From positions 1 through 64,000 of the forward strand of contig FMEL01000003.1 of NCBI GenBank assembly GCA_900066355.1: a stretch of 64,000 bases of DNA, read 5' to 3'. The notes below the pieces were generated by a model. It was not told where the DNA came from. It saw only the letters and a program-made list of their open reading frames with translations, and ran no database searches. Below are positions 24,745 through 31,560 of this stretch, piece after piece. How positions within the stretch are numbered: the first letter of the stretch is position 1; every line of letters begins with the position of its first letter. The position numbers were made by a program, and so were the translations under genes. This stretch comes from an uncultured Ruminococcus sp. Its GTDB lineage: Bacteria; Bacillota; Clostridia; Lachnospirales; Lachnospiraceae.

Positions 24745-25476
24745 ATGTATATCTGCAAAGTAAAAAATTATCAGGAACTCAGCCGCAGGGCAGCCAATTT
24801 CATCGCTGCACAGGTGATTTTAAAACCAACCAGCGTATTGGGACTCGCTACCGGTTCTTCACCGATCGGAACCTATGAACATCTTGTTAAGATGTACGAA
24901 AACGGTGATCTTGATTTTTCACAGGTTACAACTGTAAACCTCGATGAATACAAAGGTCTGTCCGGTTCTGACATGCAAAGCTACCGTTATTTTATGAACA
25001 CCCATCTTTTCCACAAGATCAATATCAATTATTCAAATACCTACGTTCCGGACGGAACTGAACAGGATGCAGAAAAAGCATGCTCCGCTTACAATGAGCT
25101 GCTTCACAAAGTCGGTCCTGCTGACATTCAGATTCTCGGTCTTGGCCACGATGGTCATATCGGTTTCAATGAACCATCTGATCACTTTGAAGACGAAACG
25201 CATTGTGTAGATCTGACAGAAACTACGATTCAGGCAAACAAACGCTTCTTCGAAAGCGAAGCAGACGTTCCACGTCAGGCTTATACTATGGGAATCGGTA
25301 CGATCATGCGATGCAAAAAGATTCTGGTCGTTGTCAGTGGAAGTGACAAAGCACAGATTCTTAAAAAGGTCGTTCAGGGACCTGTAACTCCACAGGTACC
25401 GGGATCGATTCTCCAGTTCCATCCGGACTGTACGATCATTGCTGATGAAGCTGCTCTGTCCGAAATGGACATTTGA
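24745..25476 (+). CDS. nagB: Glucosamine-6-phosphate deaminase
   Basis: NagB converts glucosamine 6-phosphate to fructose 6-phosphate and ammonia, feeding amino sugars into glycolysis. The 243-residue protein has GLATGSSPIGTYEHL (substrate phosphate loop), VNLDEYKGL, and LGLGHDGHIGFNEP with the catalytic His/Glu. GGGAGG lies 6 nt before the ATG. It follows the AraC gene by 57 bp and may be co-transcribed. No nagA deacetylase is in the window, so GlcNAc-6-P must be deacetylated by an enzyme encoded elsewhere. Confidence 0.95.
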   Translation: MYICKVKNYQELSRRAANFIAAQVILKPTSVLGLATGSSPIGTYEHLVKMYENGDLDFSQVTTVNLDEYKGLSGSDMQSYRYFMNTHLFHKININYSNTYVPDGTEQDAEKACSAYNELLHKVGPADIQILGLGHDGHIGFNEPSDHFEDETHCVDLTETTIQANKRFFESEADVPRQAYTMGIGTIMRCKKILVVVSGSDKAQILKKVVQGPVTPQVPGSILQFHPDCTIIADEAALSEMDI

Positions 25477-25489
25477 CCATACGCACAAC

Positions 25490-25528
25490 AAAAAGGAGCC
25501 GGTGTACTAAAACATCAGCTCCATTTTT
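25490..25528 (+). terminator. Terminator after nagB
   Basis: GGAGC (25495-25499) and GCTCC (25518-25522) form a short stem flanked by an A-tract and a T-tract (TTTTT at 25524-25528). It overlaps the 3' end of the convergent sensor kinase gene. Confidence 0.5.
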
Positions 25529-26838
25529 GTACCCTTTCCGGGTTCACTTTCCAGTTTGATCTGTGCGTTATGAAGAATTGCACCATGTTTTACAATAGAA
25601 AGCCCAAGGCCTGTACCTCCGGTTGCCCGTGAATGACTCTTATCCACCCGGTAAAAGCGTTCAAAGATCCTCTTCTGTTCATCCTCAGCAATTCCGATTC
25701 CATTGTCTTCTACGCAGTAATACGGATGCTCTCCGCGCATTCCGAGCGAAATCTTCACCGTACCTTTCGGGTCGGTATATCGAATTGCATTGTCTGCAAT
25801 ATTGAAAAGCATCTCATAAATGACATGACGGACACCGTTTACCATTACCGGACTGCCATCCAGTGACACAGTAATATTTTTCTTTTTGGCAGCACTTTCG
25901 AGATGCTGCACAACGTCCTCTGCCATCTCATAAAGATCCACTTCCTCAAACGGCAGATCACTGTTCTTTTCGTCCAGTCTCGAAAGCTGTATGATATCTG
26001 CCACCAGAGCACTTAAGCGATATGCCTCATGATAAATTCTGCCTGAAAATTCCGGTACTTTTTCTGGTGGAACCATCCCATTCATCATAAGCTCTGCATA
26101 ACCGGAGATTGACATAAGCGGTGTCTTCAATTCATGGGAAACATTTGCCGAAAATTCTTTTCGTACGGCCTCTGCTTCTTTCAGTTCTTCTATCTGCCTG
26201 GCAATCTGCCGATTCTGCTGATCGACTCTTTTCAAAAGCGGCCGGAGCTCCTCATACTTTACTTCTTTCAGAGGTTCCTCCAGATCCAGTGTATTGATTG
26301 GTTCGATCAGATCACGTGTCTGCTTGCGGACCAGCACAAATGCAACTGCAAGGATCACAATCAGCAGCCCTCCAAGAAGCAGAGAGCTGGACAGCATCGT
26401 GGAAAAGACACTGTCCGTTGTTCTTCCGACACGAAGGATATCCCCATCTGCCAGCTTTACCGCACAGTAAAAATTCTGTTTGGACAGGGTTTCTGAATAT
26501 CGCAGTGATTCCGCATAGCCACTTTTTTCTGCCTGAATAAACTCCGGACGATTGCTGTGGTTCTCGAGTTCTGCGGAATCTTCCAGCGAATCAAACAATA
26601 CATTTCCTTTCGGATCCAGAAGCGTAATACGAGCTGAAGTTGCCTGACCGAGTGCTTCATCCAGATAGGAATTCCCCATCTTTTCAACTCCATCCTGAAT
26701 GTATTTTGTACTGTCCCGAACGCTCTCTTTCAAATCCTCATTGTACTTTCCATACATAACAAGACCTGCGGCAAGAAACGTAAGAAGTACAGAAAGAACA
26801 ATCAGAAAGCAGGTATGATTCAAGATTTTTTTTCGCAT
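25507..26838 (-). CDS. phoR: Sensor histidine kinase, PhoR-like
   Basis: This 443-residue membrane kinase has two membrane segments (about 9-29 and 148-168) framing an extracellular sensor region. A HAMP-like linker, the phosphoacceptor FSANVSHELKTPL (His ~242), and a HATPase domain with N-box DNAIRYTD and G-box VEDNGIGI/GGTGLGLSIV follow. It starts 1 bp after the response regulator stop. The order Na/Pi transporter, regulator, kinase and a Pho-box-like array upstream indicate phosphate sensing; the symbol rests on that context. Confidence 0.88.
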   Translation of the reverse strand: MRKKILNHTCFLIVLSVLLTFLAAGLVMYGKYNEDLKESVRDSTKYIQDGVEKMGNSYLDEALGQATSARITLLDPKGNVLFDSLEDSAELENHSNRPEFIQAEKSGYAESLRYSETLSKQNFYCAVKLADGDILRVGRTTDSVFSTMLSSSLLLGGLLIVILAVAFVLVRKQTRDLIEPINTLDLEEPLKEVKYEELRPLLKRVDQQNRQIARQIEELKEAEAVRKEFSANVSHELKTPLMSISGYAELMMNGMVPPEKVPEFSGRIYHEAYRLSALVADIIQLSRLDEKNSDLPFEEVDLYEMAEDVVQHLESAAKKKNITVSLDGSPVMVNGVRHVIYEMLFNIADNAIRYTDPKGTVKISLGMRGEHPYYCVEDNGIGIAEDEQKRIFERFYRVDKSHSRATGGTGLGLSIVKHGAILHNAQIKLESEPGKGTKMELMF

Positions 26839-26839
26839 A

Positions 26840-27508
26840 TTATACTCCGATCCGGTAACCGACTCCCCGCACAGTTTCTATCAGATTTCCTGCTTCGCCA
26901 AGCTTCTGGCGAAGTGTACGGACATGGACATCAACTGTTCTTGTCTCACCATCAAAGTCATATCCCCATACATGACAGAGGATCTGATTTCTGCTCATGA
27001 CCAGTCCCTTATTTTCCATCAGGTACTGAAGCAGTTCAAATTCTTTGCGTGTCAGTTCAACACTCGTATCCTTCCAGTGAACCTTATGCTTGCCTACGGA
27101 CAGGCTCAAATCGCCGTATCTCAGTTCTTTGTCATCTTCCTGCTTGGAGCAGCGGCGAAGAACCGCTTTTACCCTCGCCACAAACTCCATCATCCCGAAA
27201 GGCTTCGTGATGTAGTCATCTGCGCCGGCCTCCAAACCTTTTACCTTGTCGTACTCGGCTTCCTTCGCTGTGACCATGATCACCGGGATTCCTCTGGTAT
27301 CTCTTGATGATTTCAGACTTTCCAGTATGCTGTATCCATCTTCCCCCGGAAGCATGATATCCAGAAGAATCAGATTCGGAAGTTCTTCTTTTAATGCAGT
27401 TCGGAGTTCTTTGGCATTTGCCATTCCTTTCGCGGAAAATCCGGTTGTTTCCAGAGTATAGATCAGAAGTTCCCTGATATTTTTTTCATCTTCTACACAA
27501 TAGATCAT
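26840..27508 (-). CDS. phoB: OmpR/PhoB-family response regulator
   Basis: This 222-residue regulator has a receiver domain with acidic pocket (VEDE), phosphorylated Asp in ILLDIMLPG (~48), and KPFGMMEF (Lys ~98). It has a C-terminal winged helix ending RTVDVHVRTLRQKLGEAGNLIETVRGVGYRI. The ATG at 27508 is chosen because AAAGGA lies ~10 nt upstream; a GTG at 27529 is an alternative. The neighbouring Na/Pi transporter with a PhoU-like tail and the kinase partner point to control of phosphate genes. Confidence 0.9.
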   Translation of the reverse strand: MIYCVEDEKNIRELLIYTLETTGFSAKGMANAKELRTALKEELPNLILLDIMLPGEDGYSILESLKSSRDTRGIPVIMVTAKEAEYDKVKGLEAGADDYITKPFGMMEFVARVKAVLRRCSKQEDDKELRYGDLSLSVGKHKVHWKDTSVELTRKEFELLQYLMENKGLVMSRNQILCHVWGYDFDGETRTVDVHVRTLRQKLGEAGNLIETVRGVGYRIGV

Positions 27509-27555
27509 TCTGTATCCGTCCTTTCTCACTGTAATTGTCTGTAAAAACAGATTTT

Positions 27556-29322
27556 TTATGGAAGTACATATTCTTTATGCAGTTCCCCCAGACGGTTATA
27601 ATAGGAATCATCCGGTTCATTTTTGAGGTTTTCCAGATGACTGTGTGTATCATAAAGATTTTCTCTTACCTGTGTAACACATACACTGATATTTGAACAG
27701 TGGTCAGCAATACGCTCAAGACTCGTAATGAGGTCTGTAAGAATAAAGCCCATCTCAATCGTACATTCTCCTAAACGCAGACGATTGACATGACGGCGCT
27801 TCAGTTCTTTGCTCAGCTCATCAACAATTTCTTCAAGTGGTTCCACATCGCGGGTAAGATTCAGATCCTGCTTGTCAAAAACCTGATATGCCGTATCCAC
27901 GATCCTGCTTACCACTGCGATCAGCACCTGAAGTTCGTTCCTTGCCTGCGATGAAAAACTGATATTCTTTTCATGGAGCTCCTGTGCGGATTCCATAATA
28001 TTTACCGCGTGATCGGAAATACGTTCAAAATCACCGATACAGTGCAGCATGATCGATACACTGTGGCTGTCTCTCTCTGACAGATCCTTGTTATTCAGCT
28101 TAACCAGATATGTACCAAGTTCATCCTCGTAACGGTCAATTTTCGACTCAAGTTTCTGGACTCTCTCTGCCTGTTCATCACTGTATGAATATATCAGTCC
28201 AAGTGCAATATCCAGTATCTTTCTGGAATCCTGCTCCATATGTTTTGCCGCATTTCTTCCCTGCTCCACTGCGAAAGCCGGTTTTTCCAGAAAACGAGAT
28301 TCAAGAATCATAAATTCCTGGTCTTCTCTGCTGACCTCATCCACTTTGTTGTCGCAGATCGTAAGACAGGCAAGTTTTACAAGAAGGTTAGAGAACGGAA
28401 GCCATACAAGTGTTGCCATGATATTGAATACGCTGTGTGTGATCGCGATCGTTGCCGGTGTTGCCATCTGTGCCATAAACGGAAAATGCACAGCTGCGTT
28501 GATCATATAGAAAAGTACCATAAACGCAACGGTTCCGATCAGGTTGAAATACAGATGGATCATTGCCGCACGCTTTGCGTTTTTGTTTGCACCGATTGCA
28601 GAAAGAAGTGCTGTCACACAGGTACCGATATTCTGTCCCATGATGATCGGGAATGCAGAACTATACGGAACCGCTCCTGTCATACAAAGTGCCTGCAGGA
28701 TACCTACCGATGCAGAAGATGACTGAATGATCGCAGTCAGAATCGTACCGGCAAGAATACCTGCTACCGGATTGGAAAACTTCAGAAGAAGTCCTGTAAA
28801 TTCCGGAACATCCGCCAGCGGTTTCACTGCCCCACTCATGCTTTCCATACCAAACATCAGTACTGCAAAACCCAGAAGGATCGTACCGACATCTTTTTTA
28901 CGGGAACTCTTTGTAAAAGTCAGAAGTACAATTCCGACCAGTGCAAGAATCGGTGAAAATGAGCTCGGTTTAAGAAGGCTGATAAAAAAGTTACTGCTCT
29001 CGATACCGGTAAGGCTTAAGATCCATGATGTGATCGTCGTACCGATATTGGCACCCATAATGATACCAACTGCCTGTGTAAGTTTCATGATGCCAGAGTT
29101 TACAAAACCGACAACCATAACTGTAGTCGCAGAAGATGACTGAATTACAGCAGTCACACACATGCCGAGAAGTACCGCTTTCCATTTGCTGGAAGTCAGG
29201 TTTTCAAGGATCTGCTCGAGTTTTCCTCCTGATACTTTGGCAAGCCCGTCTCCCATAACCTGCATTCCATACAGAAACATGGCGAGGCCTCCAAGTAATG
29301 TTAATATGCTGAAAAAGTCCAT
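27556..29322 (-). CDS. Na+/Pi cotransporter family protein with PhoU-like C-terminal domain
   Basis: This 588-residue protein has two inverted NptA-type transport repeats, each with the QSSSA motif (AVIQSSSATTVMVVGF and AIIQSSSASVGILQA) and GANIGTTIT/GQNIGTCVT segments, in about nine membrane helices. From about residue 350 a helical PhoU-like domain follows. The start at 29322 has AAAGGAG 6 nt upstream. It moves phosphate with sodium across the membrane; direction and affinity are unknown. It is the first gene of the leftward transporter-regulator-kinase unit and sits behind a Pho-box-like array. Confidence 0.92.
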   Translation of the reverse strand: MDFFSILTLLGGLAMFLYGMQVMGDGLAKVSGGKLEQILENLTSSKWKAVLLGMCVTAVIQSSSATTVMVVGFVNSGIMKLTQAVGIIMGANIGTTITSWILSLTGIESSNFFISLLKPSSFSPILALVGIVLLTFTKSSRKKDVGTILLGFAVLMFGMESMSGAVKPLADVPEFTGLLLKFSNPVAGILAGTILTAIIQSSSASVGILQALCMTGAVPYSSAFPIIMGQNIGTCVTALLSAIGANKNAKRAAMIHLYFNLIGTVAFMVLFYMINAAVHFPFMAQMATPATIAITHSVFNIMATLVWLPFSNLLVKLACLTICDNKVDEVSREDQEFMILESRFLEKPAFAVEQGRNAAKHMEQDSRKILDIALGLIYSYSDEQAERVQKLESKIDRYEDELGTYLVKLNNKDLSERDSHSVSIMLHCIGDFERISDHAVNIMESAQELHEKNISFSSQARNELQVLIAVVSRIVDTAYQVFDKQDLNLTRDVEPLEEIVDELSKELKRRHVNRLRLGECTIEMGFILTDLITSLERIADHCSNISVCVTQVRENLYDTHSHLENLKNEPDDSYYNRLGELHKEYVLP

Positions 29323-29371
29323 ACTATTCTCCTTTACATAGATTTCATATGGCTTCATCATATTTGCAGCT

Positions 29372-29410
29372 TGTAAAGTTCTCACCAGTTTTATGTTAAA
29401 TCTTTGTAAA
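29372..29410 (-). promoter_or_regulatory. Pho-box-like direct repeats upstream of the Na/Pi transporter
   Basis: On the minus strand TTTACA (29405-29410), TTAACA (29394-29399) and TTTACA (29372-29377) are phased at 11 and 22 bp, so they match the TT(A/C/T)ACA-N5 pattern bound by PhoP/PhoB-type regulators. The slot at 29383-29388 is degenerate. A perfect inverted repeat GTAAAAT-CGA-ATTTTAC (29406-29422) overlaps the first hexamer. The array starts 50 bp upstream of the ATG. Confidence 0.6.
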
Positions 29411-29445
29411 ATCGAATTTTACATAAATTTGTCTGATTTTACATT

Positions 29446-29946
29446 CTAAAAACTGCGGATATTTTCGTCCTCATCACCGGTTTTGTCGATGGAACGGATG
29501 ATCAGATAATAGCTGACATTCTCATTTACTTTTACCAGTACACGGTCTCCGACCCTGTGTCCCTTGAGGGCTTTGCCGATCGGGGATTCGATGCTGACAC
29601 GATTCTCCATGGAATTTCCACGAATGGATGTGACCAGCTTGTATTTTTCTACTTCACCGTCTTCTTCAAATTCCACCTCAACGATATCATCCATGCCGAC
29701 CTCGTCAGATTTCGAAGAATCATCCACTACTGTCGCTGTTTTTAACATTCTCTCCAGATAACGGATGCGGCTTTCATTCTGGTTTTTGTGTTTCTTTGCT
29801 GCATAATATTCAAAGTTTTCACTGAGGTCGCCCTGCGCACGGGCCTCTTTGACCGCCTCGATTGCTTCTTTTCTTATGACAAGCTTGCGGTGCTCGATCT
29901 CTTCCTCAATTTTTTCTACATCTCTTTTTGTAAGTTTTTCTCCCAT
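29446..29946 (-). CDS. greA: Transcription elongation factor GreA
   Basis: GreA stimulates RNA cleavage by backtracked RNA polymerase. The 166-residue protein has the N-terminal coiled coil with the acidic tip GDLSENFEYYAAKKHKNQNE and a C-terminal FKBP-like domain (RVSIESPIGKALKGHRVGDRVLV). The start at 29946 has AGGAG 8 nt upstream; a longer frame would begin inside a dispersed palindromic repeat. The predicted promoter at 30066-30094 gives a leader of ~110 nt that contains this repeat. The downstream gap to the transporter is only ~50 bp past the Pho-box region. Confidence 0.93.
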   Translation of the reverse strand: MGEKLTKRDVEKIEEEIEHRKLVIRKEAIEAVKEARAQGDLSENFEYYAAKKHKNQNESRIRYLERMLKTATVVDDSSKSDEVGMDDIVEVEFEEDGEVEKYKLVTSIRGNSMENRVSIESPIGKALKGHRVGDRVLVKVNENVSYYLIIRSIDKTGDEDENIRSF

Positions 29947-29977
29947 TTCTTTCACTCCTGCTGAATTTCGATGATTC

Positions 29978-30057
29978 GGCTGTCCCTGCATTTCTTCGGA
30001 ACAGCCTTTCTATGCCAAAGTATGCGAGAGAAGCTGCCAGTGGCAGATTCTCTGTAT
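29978..30057 (+). repeat. Dispersed palindromic repeat, copy 1 (greA leader)
   Basis: Two stem-loops: GGCTGTCCC/GGAACAGCC (29978-29986 with 29998-30006, one mismatch), then a near-perfect palindrome AGAGAAGCTGCCA-G-TGGCAGATTCTCT (30027-30053, one mismatch). The 47-bp segment 30011-30057 is identical at 46 positions to the reverse complement of 49791-49837. The second copy also has a hairpin at the matching place but with unrelated arm sequence. It codes for no recognisable protein. Confidence 0.85.
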
Positions 30058-30065
30058 TGCCTATC

Positions 30066-30094
30066 AGTATACACAAATTTATCGAAATTGTACA
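30066..30094 (-). promoter_or_regulatory. Promoter of greA
   Basis: On the minus strand TGTACA (30089-30094) and TATACT (30066-30071) are separated by 17 bp, with a TG dinucleotide just before the -10. Transcription would start near 30059, so the palindromic repeat lies wholly in the greA 5' leader. Confidence 0.5.
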
Positions 30095-30390
30095 CCCGTC
30101 AGCATCCGGCGTTTCTTATAGAATTTCTCACCAAAACTTCTTTATAAAAATAAACAGAGAGCCCTTCATGGCATTTCCCATCCATAAAGATCAGAATGCA
30201 CCACGTACCAGACCGATAATCTTCGGACGGATATACTGTACAGCTGCTGCGGAATGAAGACCAAGTGCTCCTGTCGTATCTCGCAGGAAACTATTGACAA
30301 AATCACTAATTCAATATAGTCTTATTTTATGGTGATTTATAGATAGCTTTTATAAATCAATTTGAATCTGACATTGTGAGGTGGATTTTT
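30095..30390. other. Intergenic region upstream of the cysteine desulfurase gene
   Basis: This ~300-bp stretch has no convincing gene. On the minus strand a 39-codon open stretch (stop at 30191-30193) reads like the C-terminus of a protein (ending IRPKIIGLVRGAF) but has no start or ribosome-binding site and I do not recognise it; it may be a gene remnant. On the plus strand TTGACA (30294-30299) with TATAGT (30315-30320) could be the promoter of the desulfurase gene, although the 15-bp spacing is short. Confidence 0.4.
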
Positions 30391-31560
30391 ATGAAAAAGA
30401 TATATCTGGATCAGGCAAGTACTTCTTATCCCAAGGCGCCCTCTGTTGCCCGGGCAGTATACGATTATCTGAGCGGTTCTGCCGTAAATGTAAACCGCGG
30501 TGGTTATCGGGCTGCTTATTCTGTGGAAGAACAAATTTTCGAGACACGAGAACAGCTTCTCCGACTTTTTCATTTCACTTCAGGAAAAGGCAAAAACGTG
30601 ATTTTTACTCCAAATATCACCACAAGCCTGAACATTCTTCTCAAAGGATTGTTAAAGCCCGGTGATCATGTGCTCGTCTCCTCCATGGAACACAATGCCA
30701 TCATGCGTCCACTTGTGCAGCTCGCCGGGAACGGGGTAACTTTTGACCGCATCCCCTGCCGTGAAGACGGGTCTCTTCTTATAGAAAAGGCAGAGGCACT
30801 TCTTCGTCCTGAGACACGGCTTCTTGTCTGTCTGCATGCCTCTAATGTCTGCGGAACGATGATACCGGTTCAGAAACTGAGTGCCTTTTGCCAGAAACAT
30901 CATTTACTGTTTATTCTCGATACTGCCCAGACAGCCGGAGCCGTCCCGATCGATATGGAAGCTCTGCATCTGGACGCACTTGCATTTACCGGCCACAAAA
31001 GCTTACGCGGACCGCAGGGAATCGGTGGTTTTCTGATCACAAATGAACTGGCGGCGCAGATCGAACCTCTGATCAGCGGTGGCACCGGCAGTGTTTCCCA
31101 CACAGAGGAAGTTCCTGCTTTTCTTCCTGACCGCTTCGAACCCGGTACACCAAATATCCCGGGAATTCTGGGTCTGCACGCTGCACTTTCCGATCTTGAA
31201 AAGACTTCCATGGAAGAAAGCTTTCAGCATGAAATGAAGCTGACACAGGAATTTATAGACGGAATCCAGGCACTGGATCCCTTCGAAAAAAACATCCGCA
31301 TCATCGGTAAAAAAAATACATCTGACCGGTGTGCAGTTGTATCACTCCAGACTCTCCAGCCTGATATGTCCATGGTTGCCTACGAGCTTGACAGCACTTA
31401 CAGCATCATGACACGTGTCGGGTTACACTGTGCCCCAAGTGCACACAAAACATTCGGTACCTACCCGTCCGGAACGATTCGTTTTTCCTTCGGGCCAAAA
31501 AATACATCCAGAGAGGTGGAAACCACTCTGGATGCACTGAAAAAAATCTGTTTTATTTAA
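30391..31560 (+). CDS. Cysteine desulfurase-family aminotransferase class V enzyme
   Basis: This 389-residue PLP enzyme belongs to the group of cysteine desulfurase-like proteins often found near selenium genes (TIGR01977 type). Visible motifs are IYLDQASTSYPKAP at the N-terminus, the cofactor-contacting SSMEHNAIMRPL and LDTAQTAGAVPID (Asp of the PLP ring), FTGHKSLRGPQG with the Schiff-base Lys, and RVGLHCAPSAHKTFG containing the likely catalytic Cys. GAGGTG lies ~7 nt before the ATG at 30391. It probably mobilises sulfur or selenium from cysteine/selenocysteine; the acceptor is unknown. Its 3' end overlaps the convergent surface protein gene by 8 bp. Confidence 0.88.
   Translation: MKKIYLDQASTSYPKAPSVARAVYDYLSGSAVNVNRGGYRAAYSVEEQIFETREQLLRLFHFTSGKGKNVIFTPNITTSLNILLKGLLKPGDHVLVSSMEHNAIMRPLVQLAGNGVTFDRIPCREDGSLLIEKAEALLRPETRLLVCLHASNVCGTMIPVQKLSAFCQKHHLLFILDTAQTAGAVPIDMEALHLDALAFTGHKSLRGPQGIGGFLITNELAAQIEPLISGGTGSVSHTEEVPAFLPDRFEPGTPNIPGILGLHAALSDLEKTSMEESFQHEMKLTQEFIDGIQALDPFEKNIRIIGKKNTSDRCAVVSLQTLQPDMSMVAYELDSTYSIMTRVGLHCAPSAHKTFGTYPSGTIRFSFGPKNTSREVETTLDALKKICFI

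Noticed and set aside
30294..30320. Strong promoter for the cysteine desulfurase gene
   Set aside because: TTGACA and TATAGT are only 15 bp apart, below the usual 16-18 bp. It is mentioned as possible but not listed as a promoter.
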